From positions 186,001 through 250,000 of the forward strand of contig CBFHAI010000001.1 in the NCBI GenBank assembly GCA_965653565.1: a stretch of DNA of 64,000 nucleotides, read 5' to 3'. The position numbers were made by a program, and so were the translations under genes. Position 1 is the first letter of the stretch; the number at the start of each line of letters is the position of its first letter. Below, piece by piece: positions 18,281 through 25,922 of this stretch. The notes under the pieces were generated by a model. It was given only the letters and a program-made list of their open reading frames with translations, was not told the origin of the DNA and searched no databases. Source of the DNA: JALCLA01 sp965653565. GTDB taxonomy: Bacteria; Pseudomonadota; Gammaproteobacteria; Xanthomonadales; Xanthomonadaceae.

Positions 18281-18398
18281 GGGGAATCGGGAATCGGGAG
18301 AAGAGCAGCAGTGGCGCGAGGTTCATTGAGCGCTTCGGTTTTCGGCGTGCGCTAGAAGCAGCCTCACCACCCTCCCGATTCCCGACTCCCGATTCCCA
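18281..18398. repeat. Family 2 paired repeat with minus-strand G4 motif
   Basis: The left arm (18281-18303) reads ggggaatcgggaatcgggag. The right arm (18371-18398) is its complement type, with four C3 tracts at 18374-18376, 18381-18383, 18388-18390 and 18395-18397, each separated by four bases. On the minus strand this is a canonical four-tract G-quadruplex motif starting a few bases after the WGR gene stop. The 67 bases between the arms show no gene. Confidence 0.75.
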
Positions 18399-18403
18399 GC
18401 AGC

Positions 18404-18658
18404 TCAGCGCGGTGCATCCGCCCCCTGCGCGAACATGATCTGGAAGCCGCGCTTGATTTGCAGATCGCGCGCCTTCTCGAAGGCCGAAATCGCTTCGCTC
18501 TGTTCGAGATACACCTCGCGCTTGAGCTGGCTTTTGCCGCCGATCTGGCCGGATTCGCGGGTCAGGGTCCAGCCGCCCAGCAGATCCTGCTGCAGGATCA
18601 ATTGGAAGTAGCGCGGCGCCTCGTTGGCCGCCGGTTTTTGCTGGAGAAAGATGCGCAT
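18404..18658 (-). CDS. Small WGR-domain protein
   Basis: An 84-residue protein matching the stand-alone WGR domain: R-Y-F-Q-L-I-L-Q-Q-D-L-L-G-G-W-T-L, followed by G-Q-I-G-G-K-S-Q and F-E-K-A-R-D-L-Q-I-K-R-G-F. In other proteins this domain contacts nucleic acid, but no function is established for short bacterial forms. It sits between aroB and hemE on the same strand. Confidence 0.8.
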   Translation of the reverse strand: MRIFLQQKPAANEAPRYFQLILQQDLLGGWTLTRESGQIGGKSQLKREVYLEQSEAISAFEKARDLQIKRGFQIMFAQGADAPR

Positions 18659-18700
18659 GGGCGCATTCTAGCGGGCCGCGCGCGCGGTGCGGACGCGACT

Positions 18701-19780
18701 TCAGTTCGACAGGATGCGCAGGATGTCGGCATCCGGCACGCCGGCCACGATTTCCGCACGGCCCAGGCCGCGCCAGAGGATCAGGCGCAGGCGGCCGGAG
18801 ACGGCCTTCTTGTCGAGCCGCATCAGGTCGAGCAACTGGTTCGCATCGGTGGCGCTGCGCGGGAAAATCGGCAGGCCCAGGCGCGCCAGCAGGTGCGACA
18901 GGCGCTCGGCATCTTCGGGCGGCGCGTGGCCGAGCGCGGCCGACAGTCGCGCCGCCATCACCATGCCGATCGCCACCGCTTCGCCGTGCAGCAGTTCGCC
19001 GTAGCCCGACGCGGTTTCGAGCGCGTGGCCGAAGGTGTGGCCGAAGTTGAGCAGGGCGCGCTCGCCGGTTTCGTGTTCGTCGCGCGCCACGATTTCGGCC
19101 TTGTGGCGGCAACTGCGTTCGACGGCTTCGGCCAGCGCCTCGGCGTCGCGCGCCAGCAGACGCGCGACGTTGCGTTCGATCCAGTCGAAGAACGCGACGT
19201 CGCGGATCGCACCGTACTTCACCACCTCGGCCAGCCCGGCGCGCAGTTCGCGCAGCGGCAGCGTGGCGAGGGTGTCGGTGTCGGCGATCACCGCCGACGG
19301 TTGATGGAAGGCGCCGACCAGGTTCTTGCCTTGCGGCAGGTCGACCGCGGTCTTGCCGCCGACCGACGAGTCGACCATCGCCAGCAACGTGGTCGGCAGC
19401 TGCACGAAGGCGATGCCGCGCATCCAGCAGGCCGCCGCGAAGCCGGCGAGATCGCCGACCACGCCGCCGCCGAGAGCGACGACGGTGGCGTCGCGGCTGG
19501 CGCGCAGTCTTGCCAGCGCGTCGATCGCCTCGCCGAAGCGCGCCAGCGTTTTTTCGCTCTCGCCGGGCGGCAGGATCAGATGCTCGACGCGATGTTCCGG
19601 CTGCAACGCCGCTGCCACGCGCGCCAGATACAGCGGCGCCACGTTGCCATCGGTGATGACGAGCGCGTCGCGGCCGCGCACCTGCGAGGCCCAGTCGCCG
19701 GCCGCCAGCAGCCCGGGGCCGATGCGGATCGGATAGCGCCGCTCGCCGAGCTCGACATTCAATTCGCGCATCGAAGTCAT
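18701..19780 (-). CDS. aroB: 3-dehydroquinate synthase
   Basis: A 359-residue NAD- and metal-dependent enzyme forming 3-dehydroquinate from DAHP, the second shikimate step. Signatures: G-G-G-V-V-G-D-L-A-G-F-A-A, P-T-T-L-L-A-M-V-D-S-S-V-G-G-K-T-A-V, N-L-V-G-A-F-H-Q-P, and metal-binding histidines in L-N-F-G-H-T-F-G-H-A-L-E. The ATG at 19780 overlaps the aroK stop by four bases; a second ATG nine bases later is possible. It forms the aroKB pair common in gammaproteobacteria. Confidence 0.96.
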   Translation of the reverse strand: MTSMRELNVELGERRYPIRIGPGLLAAGDWASQVRGRDALVITDGNVAPLYLARVAAALQPEHRVEHLILPPGESEKTLARFGEAIDALARLRASRDATVVALGGGVVGDLAGFAAACWMRGIAFVQLPTTLLAMVDSSVGGKTAVDLPQGKNLVGAFHQPSAVIADTDTLATLPLRELRAGLAEVVKYGAIRDVAFFDWIERNVARLLARDAEALAEAVERSCRHKAEIVARDEHETGERALLNFGHTFGHALETASGYGELLHGEAVAIGMVMAARLSAALGHAPPEDAERLSHLLARLGLPIFPRSATDANQLLDLMRLDKKAVSGRLRLILWRGLGRAEIVAGVPDADILRILSN

Positions 19781-20331
19781 GCCGCGTGCTCGGCGGCGCC
19801 GGCGTCGCGCTGCCAGCGCGCGTCGAGTTCGGCCAGCAGCGCATCGGCCGCGCAGTTGACGCTGGCGTGGTCGGATTCGTAGATCAGGTCGGCCACCTCT
19901 TCGTACAGCGGGCCGCGCTGCGCGGCCAGGGTCTGCAGCCGTTCGCGCCGATCGGGCGCGCGCAGCAGCGGACGGCTGCGGTCGCGCGCCAGGCGTTCGA
20001 GCTGACGCTCGATGCCGGTGCGCAGGTAAACCACGAAGCCCGATGCCGCCAGTAGCCGACGAGTGGCGGGATCGAGCACGGCGCCGCCGCCGGTGGCGAT
20101 CACCTGGCCGCGGCCGTCGCACAGCTCGGCGATGATCGTGCGCTCGCGCTGGCGAAAGCCGCTTTCCCCTTCCAATTCAAAGATCAAGGTCACGCTGACG
20201 CCGGTCTGCGCTTCCAGCGCCACGTCGGCATCGACGAAGCTCATCCCGAGGCGCTCGGCCAAGCGCCGGCCGATCGACGTCTTGCCGGCGCCCATCGGGC
20301 CCACGAGGATCAGATTGGAGGCCGGATTCAT
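19777..20331 (-). CDS. aroK: Shikimate kinase
   Basis: A 184-residue kinase phosphorylating shikimate with ATP. The P-loop is G-P-M-G-A-G-K-T-S-I-G near residue 12. The shikimate-binding D-A-D and the G-G-G-A-V-L loop are present, as is the lid motif with R-D-R-S-R-P-L-L. In many relatives this gene follows pilMNOPQ, but here an exosortase gene lies divergently upstream. It is translationally coupled to aroB. Confidence 0.95.
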   Translation of the reverse strand: MNPASNLILVGPMGAGKTSIGRRLAERLGMSFVDADVALEAQTGVSVTLIFELEGESGFRQRERTIIAELCDGRGQVIATGGGAVLDPATRRLLAASGFVVYLRTGIERQLERLARDRSRPLLRAPDRRERLQTLAAQRGPLYEEVADLIYESDHASVNCAADALLAELDARWQRDAGAAEHAA

Positions 20332-20392
20332 GGCCAGATGCTAGCATTGGCGCCCTGCGGCGCTGCGGCCGCAAGGCGAGGTACGAGCAGGG

Positions 20393-20935
20393 ATGTTGCG
20401 ATTTTTCGTGTTGTTCATGAGCCTGCTGGTCGGGCTGTTCTGGCTGCGCATCACCAATGTCGTGCGCGAGGCCGTGACGCTGCCGTTCACCGGCGTGCTG
20501 GCCGATATCAGCGCCTTCATCATCAAGGCCTTCGACGACGACGTGATTTCCTACGGCGTCGTGATCCAGAGCCAGAGCACCGGCTTCGGCGTGCAGATCG
20601 CACCCGGCTGCGACGGCATCGAGGCGGTGATCATCCTGCTGGCGGCGATCATCGCGTTCCCGTCGCCGTGGAAACACAAGCTGGCCGGCATCGGCATCGG
20701 CTTCGTCGCGATCCAGGCGCTGAACCTGGTGCGCATCATCAGCCTGTTTTATCTGGGCCAGTGGAACCAAGTGTGGTTCGACTGGTTCCACCTGTATCTG
20801 TGGCAGGCGCTGATCGTGCTCGACGCGCTGGCGGTGTGGCTGATCTGGCTGCGCTATCTGCCGCGCCGCCGTCCGCCGCAGTCTCCGCCACCGTCGGCGC
20901 CGCCGCCGGATTCGACGCCGCTGCTGCCGGCCTGA
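20393..20935 (+). CDS. xrtH: Exosortase H (XrtH-like)
   Basis: A 180-residue integral membrane protein, short for an exosortase. The three catalytic positions are visible: C73 in A-P-G-C-D-G-I-E-A, R114 in N-L-V-R-I-I-S-L-F-Y, and H133 in W-F-H-L-Y-L-W-Q-A. This pattern and size match exosortase H, associated with proteins bearing an IPTLxxWG-CTERM tail. Exosortases are thought to cleave and transfer tail-anchored proteins at the membrane. The C-terminus is a proline-rich tail (P-P-Q-S-P-P-P-S-A-P-P-P). No IPTLxxWG protein is encoded in the window, so its substrates are elsewhere or different. Confidence 0.78.
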   Translation: MLRFFVLFMSLLVGLFWLRITNVVREAVTLPFTGVLADISAFIIKAFDDDVISYGVVIQSQSTGFGVQIAPGCDGIEAVIILLAAIIAFPSPWKHKLAGIGIGFVAIQALNLVRIISLFYLGQWNQVWFDWFHLYLWQALIVLDALAVWLIWLRYLPRRRPPQSPPPSAPPPDSTPLLPA

Positions 20936-20941
20936 AGACCG

Positions 20942-20971
20942 ATCCGGCCGGCGCGTGATGCACGGCCGGAT
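20942..20971 (+). terminator. Hairpin after the exosortase gene
   Basis: A perfect 8-bp stem (atccggcc / ggccggat) with a 14-base loop lies just after the xrtH stop. It lacks a T-tract, so it may only weaken read-through or protect the 3' end. Confidence 0.35.
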
Positions 20972-20988
20972 GCCAATCTGCGCGGGTT

Positions 20989-20997
20989 TGATATAGT
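20989..20997 (+). promoter_or_regulatory. Extended -10 promoter for the response regulator
   Basis: TGATATAGT fits an extended -10 (TG-N-TATAGT) about 100 bases before the response regulator start. No good -35 box was recognised, which is tolerated with an extended -10. Confidence 0.4.
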
Positions 20998-21096
20998 CGG
21001 GTAACAATTCGACACCGACCGCAGGGGTCGGCCGCCCGCGAAACATGCGCAGGCGTCCGGAAGCCGAGCGAGCCAACGCAAGAGGGGTAGGGACTG

Positions 21097-21795
21097 ATGG
21101 CGGCACGCCAGAATCTGATCGGATTGCTGGAAGACGATCCGGACCAGGCGGCGCTGTTCCGCCTGTGGCTCGAAGGACAGGGCTACGCCACCCGCCATTA
21201 CCCGCAGGCCGCGGAATTCCGCCGCAAGCTCGGCGCCGAATCGGTGGACCTGCTGTTGCTCGACTGGAACCTGCCCGACGAAAGCGGCATCGAGGTGCTG
21301 CGCGCATTGCGCGAGGGCGGCCACTCGAAGCTGCCGGTGCTGTTCCTGACCGCGCGCAACGAAGAGGAAGACATCGTCGCCGGCCTGCGCGCCGGTGCCG
21401 ACGATTACCTCGGCAAGCCGCCCAAGCAGGGCGAATTGCTGGCGCGCGTGGCCGCGCTGCTGCGCCGCGTGGGCCTCAACAACGATCAGACCGGCGACGA
21501 AGACGCGGCCCCGTACCGCATCGATTCGCAGCGCCGCCGCGTGATGCTGGAAGATCGCGAAATCGTGCTGACCGAGCGCGAATTTGATCTGGCGCTGTTC
21601 CTGTTCCGCCGCCGCGGCCGTGTGGTCAGTCGCGACGCGCTGCTCGAAGGCGTCTGGAACATCCGCGGCGATGTCGCCACCCGCACCGTCGACACCCACA
21701 TCAGCCGCCTGCGCAAGAAGCTCGAACTCGGCGGCGAACATGGCTGGCGGCTCAATGCGGTCTACCAGCACGGCTATCGGCTCGAACAAGCCTGA
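21097..21795 (+). CDS. OmpR/PhoB-family response regulator, orphan
   Basis: A 232-residue DNA-binding regulator. The receiver domain has the acidic pair E-D-D near residue 13, the phospho-acceptor aspartate in L-L-L-L-D-W-N-L-P and the lysine in G-K-P-P-K. Residues about 140-230 form a winged-helix domain (E-R-E-F-D-L-A-L-F-L, R-T-V-D-T-H-I-S-R-L-R-K-K-L). No histidine kinase lies beside it; a Ras-like GTPase gene follows after 69 bases. The target genes are unknown. Confidence 0.92.
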   Translation: MAARQNLIGLLEDDPDQAALFRLWLEGQGYATRHYPQAAEFRRKLGAESVDLLLLDWNLPDESGIEVLRALREGGHSKLPVLFLTARNEEEDIVAGLRAGADDYLGKPPKQGELLARVAALLRRVGLNNDQTGDEDAAPYRIDSQRRRVMLEDREIVLTEREFDLALFLFRRRGRVVSRDALLEGVWNIRGDVATRTVDTHISRLRKKLELGGEHGWRLNAVYQHGYRLEQA

Positions 21796-21864
21796 CCGGC
21801 ACTCGCAGGGGCGCGCGCGGCGGCTACACTTGAGCCTGCACTCCACCGTCTCGCCCGCCGCCGG

Positions 21865-22410
21865 ATGCCGCCGATCGCACGCAAGCTCTGCCTGGTGGGA
21901 GAACCCGGGGTCGGCAAGACCAGCCTGGTGCGTGCGCTGCTGGCCAACGTCGGCGCGCAGGGCGATGCCAATCCGCTGATCGCCGCCGGTCCTCAGGGCG
22001 TCGGCGCCGATCGCGGCATCCAGCTCAGCGAATGCGATCTGGGCAGCGATGGCGAGTCGCTGCCGGTGACGGTGTGGGACCTGGCCGGCAGCAGCGCGCT
22101 CGACACCCTAAATCAAGCCTTCCTCAGTGGTCTCGACGGCGTGATGGCGGTAGCCGACGCGTCGCGTCCCGCCAGCGCCGCCACCGCGTTGCGTCTGGTG
22201 CAGCAGATTCGCCGCCTGCATCCGGGCACTCCGGCGGTGCTGCTGTTGAACAAGCGCGATCTGGCGGTGCCGGTGGCCATCGATACGCTGCCGGACGCCG
22301 GCGTCGATGTGTTCGAAGCCAGCGCGCGCGACACCGGCAACGTGCGCGCCGCATTCGCCGCGCTGGCGCAGCGGATCGCTGACGGCGCCACGCCACGTCG
22401 CGCACAATAG
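21865..22410 (+). CDS. Bacterial Ras-like small GTPase
   Basis: A 181-residue stand-alone small GTPase: P-loop G-E-P-G-V-G-K-T-S at about 11-19, switch II W-D-L-A-G, G4 N-K-R-D and a G5-like E-A-S-A-R-D. It resembles Rab/Ras-like bacterial GTPases of the MglA and Rup superfamily rather than Era or TrmE. No GAP- or Roadblock-like partner is adjacent. It sits between an orphan response regulator and pdxH, and its role is unknown. Confidence 0.78.
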   Translation: MPPIARKLCLVGEPGVGKTSLVRALLANVGAQGDANPLIAAGPQGVGADRGIQLSECDLGSDGESLPVTVWDLAGSSALDTLNQAFLSGLDGVMAVADASRPASAATALRLVQQIRRLHPGTPAVLLLNKRDLAVPVAIDTLPDAGVDVFEASARDTGNVRAAFAALAQRIADGATPRRAQ

Positions 22411-22447
22411 GCAAAACGCGCCGCCGCCGCCGCGAACTTCTTTTGCC

Positions 22448-23044
22448 ATGCACGCCGATCTCTACGCCGAAGCCCTGGTCAACTTTCGCGAACTGCTCGA
22501 CGAAGCGCGCGCCTGCGGCGACCCCGAACCCACCGCAATGACCGTGGCCACCGTCGCTGTCGACGGCAAGCCATCGGCGCGCACCGTGCTGCTGAAGGCC
22601 TTCGACGAACGCGGCTTCGTCTTCTACACCAACTTCCACAGCCGCAAGGGAGAGGAACTGCGCGCCAATCCGTACGCCGCACTGCTGTTCCACTGGCGCC
22701 TGATGCGCAACGGCATCCAGGTGCGCATCGAAGGCCCGGTGGAAGAAGTCTCGCTGGCCGAAGCCGACGCTTATTTCGCGTCGCGCCCGCGCGGCAGCCA
22801 GATCGGCGCCTGGGCTTCGATGCAATCGGACACCTTGCCCGACTTGGCGACCTTCGAGCGCCGCATCGAAGAAACCGAACGCCGCTTCCACGACCGTCCG
22901 GTGCCGCGCCCGCCGCACTGGTCGGGCTTCCGCGTCGTGCCCGAGCGCATCGAGTTCTGGTATGGCGCGGAATTCCGCTTGCACGAGCGGTGGCTTTACG
23001 AGGCCGCGGAGGCGGGATGGTCGAAGCGGATGTTGTATCCGTGA
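22448..23044 (+). CDS. pdxH: Pyridoxamine 5'-phosphate oxidase
   Basis: A 198-residue FMN enzyme oxidising pyridoxine or pyridoxamine 5'-phosphate to PLP. Signatures include P-T-A-M-T-V-A-T-V, S-A-R-T-V-L-L-K, F-Y-T-N-F-H-S-R-K-G and the C-terminal P-E-R-I-E-F-W-Y-G with R-L-H-E-R. The ATG at 22448 gives the family-standard N-terminus. A family 1 repeat begins right after its stop codon. Confidence 0.95.
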   Translation: MHADLYAEALVNFRELLDEARACGDPEPTAMTVATVAVDGKPSARTVLLKAFDERGFVFYTNFHSRKGEELRANPYAALLFHWRLMRNGIQVRIEGPVEEVSLAEADAYFASRPRGSQIGAWASMQSDTLPDLATFERRIEETERRFHDRPVPRPPHWSGFRVVPERIEFWYGAEFRLHERWLYEAAEAGWSKRMLYP

Positions 23045-23147
23045 GAGCAGGGGTTAGGGGCGAGTGGTGAGGGTGCTTCGCTCGAAACGATTCGCTGTAC
23101 CCAATGACCGCATAAATGCGCCCTCACTACTAATCCCTAATCCCTAA
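23045..23147. repeat. Family 1 paired repeat after pdxH
   Basis: The G-rich arm (23045-23075, gagcaggggttaggggcgag then tggtgaggg) starts at the base after the pdxH stop. The complementary arm (23118-23147, gccctcactactaatcccta) ends just before the next gene. The 42-base spacer shows no feature. The arms can pair as a long imperfect hairpin. Confidence 0.75.
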
Positions 23148-23151
23148 AAAC

Positions 23152-23949
23152 ATGGGCCCTCAACGCATCGTCTGCCTCACCGAAGAACCCACCGAAACGC
23201 TCTACCTGCTGGGCGAAGAAGCGCGCATCGTCGGCATTTCGGGCTTCACGGTGCGGCCGGCGCGGGCGCGGCGCGAGAAGCCGAAGGTGTCGGCGTTCAC
23301 CAGCGCGAAGATCGAGAAGATCCTCGAACTCAAGCCCGATCTTGCGATCGGTTTTTCCGATATCCAGGCCGATATCGCGGCCGAATTGATCCGCCGCGGC
23401 GTCGAAGTGTGGGTCAGCAATCACCGCAGCGTTGCCGGGATCCTCGATTACATCGAACGGCTCGGCGCATTGGTCGGTGCCGCCGAACGCGCGCGTGGAC
23501 TCGCCGACGGACTGCGTCGCGGCCTCGATGAAATCGCCGGCGCCGCCGCGAAACTCGCGCGCCGTCCGAAAGTTTATTTCGAAGAATGGGACGAACCGAT
23601 GATCAGCGGCATCCGCTGGGTCTCGGAACTCGTCGGCATCGCGGGCGGCGACGATATTTTTCCCGAGCGCGCGACGCAATCGCTGGCGCGCTCGCGCATC
23701 GTGGCCGACGCCCAGGAAATCATCGACGCGCAACCCGACATCATCTTCGGCTCCTGGTGCGGCAAGCGTTTCCGCCCCGAACTGGTAGCCGCGCGTCCTG
23801 GCTGGAGTGCAATTCCCGCCGTGCGCGACGGCCAACTGCACGAAATCAAATCGCCGCTGATCTTGCAGCCCGGTCCGGCGGCGCTCACCGATGGCGTGCG
23901 CGAGATCGCGACGATCATCGCGCGCTGGTCGGCACGCGCTAGCGGTTGA
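23152..23949 (+). CDS. BtuF-like cobalamin-binding protein without signal peptide
   Basis: A 265-residue protein with the two-lobed fold of class III substrate-binding proteins for cobalamin or iron complexes: R-I-V-C-L-T-E-E-P-T-E-T-L-Y-L-L-G near the start, then I-L-E-L-K-P-D-L-A-I-G-F and I-D-A-Q-P-D-I-I-F-G-S-W-C-G. Usual members are exported to the periplasm, but this product starts directly with the first beta strand and has no signal peptide, and no upstream in-frame extension was seen. No BtuC or BtuD gene is nearby. A cytoplasmic cobinamide- or metal-handling role is possible. Confidence 0.75.
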   Translation: MGPQRIVCLTEEPTETLYLLGEEARIVGISGFTVRPARARREKPKVSAFTSAKIEKILELKPDLAIGFSDIQADIAAELIRRGVEVWVSNHRSVAGILDYIERLGALVGAAERARGLADGLRRGLDEIAGAAAKLARRPKVYFEEWDEPMISGIRWVSELVGIAGGDDIFPERATQSLARSRIVADAQEIIDAQPDIIFGSWCGKRFRPELVAARPGWSAIPAVRDGQLHEIKSPLILQPGPAALTDGVREIATIIARWSARASG

Positions 23950-24397
23950 GCGGCGGAAAGAATTCCTGCCGGAAGCGCACGGCGAGCGGTGCGGTTTCGC
24001 CTTCCGCCATCACTTGCACATCGAAGGCGAGCGTCTCGCGATCGGTGACCCGCGGCTCGGCGAGATAGTAAATCGCGTCGCCTTCGCGCACTTCGCGGAA
24101 TGCCAGTTCCTGACGTTGTCCAGCCAGGTTGGTGGCCGAGCCTTCGAGGGTCGCGGCGATGGCTTTGTCGCTGCCGTCGGTCTGGCGGCGCATGACGGCG
24201 ATGTTGAGCAGGGCGCGGTTGGCCGAGCGGGTGATCGCGTATTGCCGGGCGACTTCCGGTGCCAGGGAAATCGATGGGACGGCGTTGTAGTGCACGACGA
24301 TGTCGCCCTGCCGCATCGAACTTTCCGCTGCCGCATTGCCGCCAACGAACAGCGCAATGACGAGCAGTCCTGCGCAGCGTCGCGAAAGAAGTTTCAT
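23939..24397 (-). CDS. DUF4426 periplasmic protein
   Basis: A 152-residue protein with a signal peptide ending near G-N-A-A-A, followed by a domain matching DUF4426 (G-D-I-V-V-H-Y-N-A-V-P, then A-P-E-V-A-R-Q-Y-A-I-T-R-S). This family commonly follows yggS-proC-yggT in gammaproteobacteria, as here, but has no known function. It is convergent with the BtuF-like gene and overlaps it by 11 bases. Confidence 0.82.
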   Translation of the reverse strand: MKLLSRRCAGLLVIALFVGGNAAAESSMRQGDIVVHYNAVPSISLAPEVARQYAITRSANRALLNIAVMRRQTDGSDKAIAATLEGSATNLAGQRQELAFREVREGDAIYYLAEPRVTDRETLAFDVQVMAEGETAPLAVRFRQEFFPPLNR

Positions 24398-24422
24398 GCG
24401 GCCTCCTCGTGGAAAATCGAAA

Positions 24423-24998
24423 TCATCCGCGCGCCAGCATCGCGCCCAGATCCATCAGCGGCGCCACGATCAGCACGCGCGCCAGCACGATCGCCAGGCT
24501 CGCCACCAGCGGTGACAGGTCGAATCCGCCGAAGGCCGGCAGTGCGCGGCGCAACGGGCGCAACAGCGGTTCGGTGACCTGCGTGATCAGCGGCACGATC
24601 GGGTGATAGCTGCCCTGGCCAACGAAACTCAGGATTACGCGCGCCAGGATCAGCCAGAAGAACATCATCAGCACGAACGACAACAGTTCGGCGAAGCCGA
24701 GTACCAGCAGCGCCGACAGCGTGATGCCGACGCCGGCGAGCATTAGCAGCAGCAACATCTTCAGGCATTCGAGCAGGAAGGCGATGAGGGTGGCCGCGAT
24801 GTCGAAACTGCGCCACGGTTTCAGCACGCGACGCAGCGGCGCCAGCACCGGGTTGGTGGCCTTGTAGAAGAACTGGCAAACCGGGTTGTTGAAGTTGGCG
24901 CGCACCAGCTGCAGCACGACGCGCACCACGAACAGCATCACCAGCAGGCCGAACAGCACTTCGACCAGGATCGCGCCGGCATTGGCGAGATAACTCAT
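24423..24998 (-). CDS. yggT: YggT family membrane protein
   Basis: A 191-residue membrane protein made of two tandem YggT units: helices around residues 8-28 and 60-80, then a second pair. The conserved segment P-I-V-P-L-I-T-Q-V-T-E-P-L-L-R-P-L-R-R is present, with its degenerate twin N-P-V-L-A-P-L-R-R in the first unit. It starts two bases from the proC stop and is part of the yggS-proC-yggT-DUF4426 operon. Family function is not settled; osmotic or division-related roles have been proposed. Confidence 0.9.
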   Translation of the reverse strand: MSYLANAGAILVEVLFGLLVMLFVVRVVLQLVRANFNNPVCQFFYKATNPVLAPLRRVLKPWRSFDIAATLIAFLLECLKMLLLLMLAGVGITLSALLVLGFAELLSFVLMMFFWLILARVILSFVGQGSYHPIVPLITQVTEPLLRPLRRALPAFGGFDLSPLVASLAIVLARVLIVAPLMDLGAMLARG

Positions 24999-25000
24999 CG

Positions 25001-25840
25001 TCACTCTCCGAGTGCGCGCGACATTTCGCCGCCGCGCTGTTTGGCGGCGAGGATGGCCTCGCGCACCAGCGCGCGCAGGCCGCCGATTTCGAAGCGCTCG
25101 ATCGCCGCCTGCGTGGTGCCGCCGGGCGAGGTGACGCGCTGGCGCAGCGTGGCGGCGGTTTCGTCGCTTTCGTCGAGCATGCGGGCGGCGCCGAGCAAGG
25201 TCTGCTGCACCAGCGTGCGCGACACCTCTTCCGGCAGACCGGCTTCGACGCCGGCGGCCTGCATCGCTTCGGCCAGCAGGAAAACATAGGCGGGGCCGCT
25301 GCCCGATACCGCAGTCACCGCATCCATCTGCGCTTCGTCGTCGATCCACACGCACAGGCCGACGGCCGCGAGCAGTTGCTGCGCGGCGTCGCGCTGCGCG
25401 GCCGACGTTGCCGGCGTGGCGTACATGCCCGTCGCACCGGCGCCCAGCAGGGCGGGCGTGTTCGGCATGCAGCGCACCAGCGCGCGCGCGCCGCCGGTCC
25501 AGCGCTCGATCTGCGCGCAGGTGATGCCGGCGGCGATCGACACCAGCGTCGCGTTGTCGACACGGCCGGCGAGACCTTCGCACACGTCGCGCATCACCTG
25601 CGGCTTCACCGCGAGCACGACGATGTCGGCATCCTGCACCGCCTGCGCATTGTCCTCGCACACCTGCACGCCGAATTCACCGGCCAGTCCGCTGCGCAGC
25701 GCGGCCTGCGGTTCGGACACCGCGATCGAGGCTGGCCGCGCGCCGCGCGCGATCAAGCCGCCGATCAGGCTGCGGGCCATGTTGCCGCCGCCGATGAAGG
25801 CGATGCGTTGCGGCTGCGGAGAATTGTCGGTGCGTGACAT
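25001..25840 (-). CDS. proC: Pyrroline-5-carboxylate reductase
   Basis: A 279-residue NAD(P)H enzyme for the last proline step. The Rossmann motif I-G-G-G-N-M-A-R-S-L-I-G is near residue 15. The C-terminal signature S-G-S-G-P-A-Y-V-F-L-L-A-E-A and the segment V-T-S-P-G-G-T-T-Q-A-A are intact. Second gene of the yggS operon. Confidence 0.96.
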   Translation of the reverse strand: MSRTDNSPQPQRIAFIGGGNMARSLIGGLIARGARPASIAVSEPQAALRSGLAGEFGVQVCEDNAQAVQDADIVVLAVKPQVMRDVCEGLAGRVDNATLVSIAAGITCAQIERWTGGARALVRCMPNTPALLGAGATGMYATPATSAAQRDAAQQLLAAVGLCVWIDDEAQMDAVTAVSGSGPAYVFLLAEAMQAAGVEAGLPEEVSRTLVQQTLLGAARMLDESDETAATLRQRVTSPGGTTQAAIERFEIGGLRALVREAILAAKQRGGEMSRALGE

Positions 25841-25922
25841 GGAAGGGGCCGGGTCTTTTGGTATTGTCAGTTTAGAGGGTGCCGCGGTTGCGTCGCGATT
25901 CGGCTGGGCCGGTGCGCGGCTC

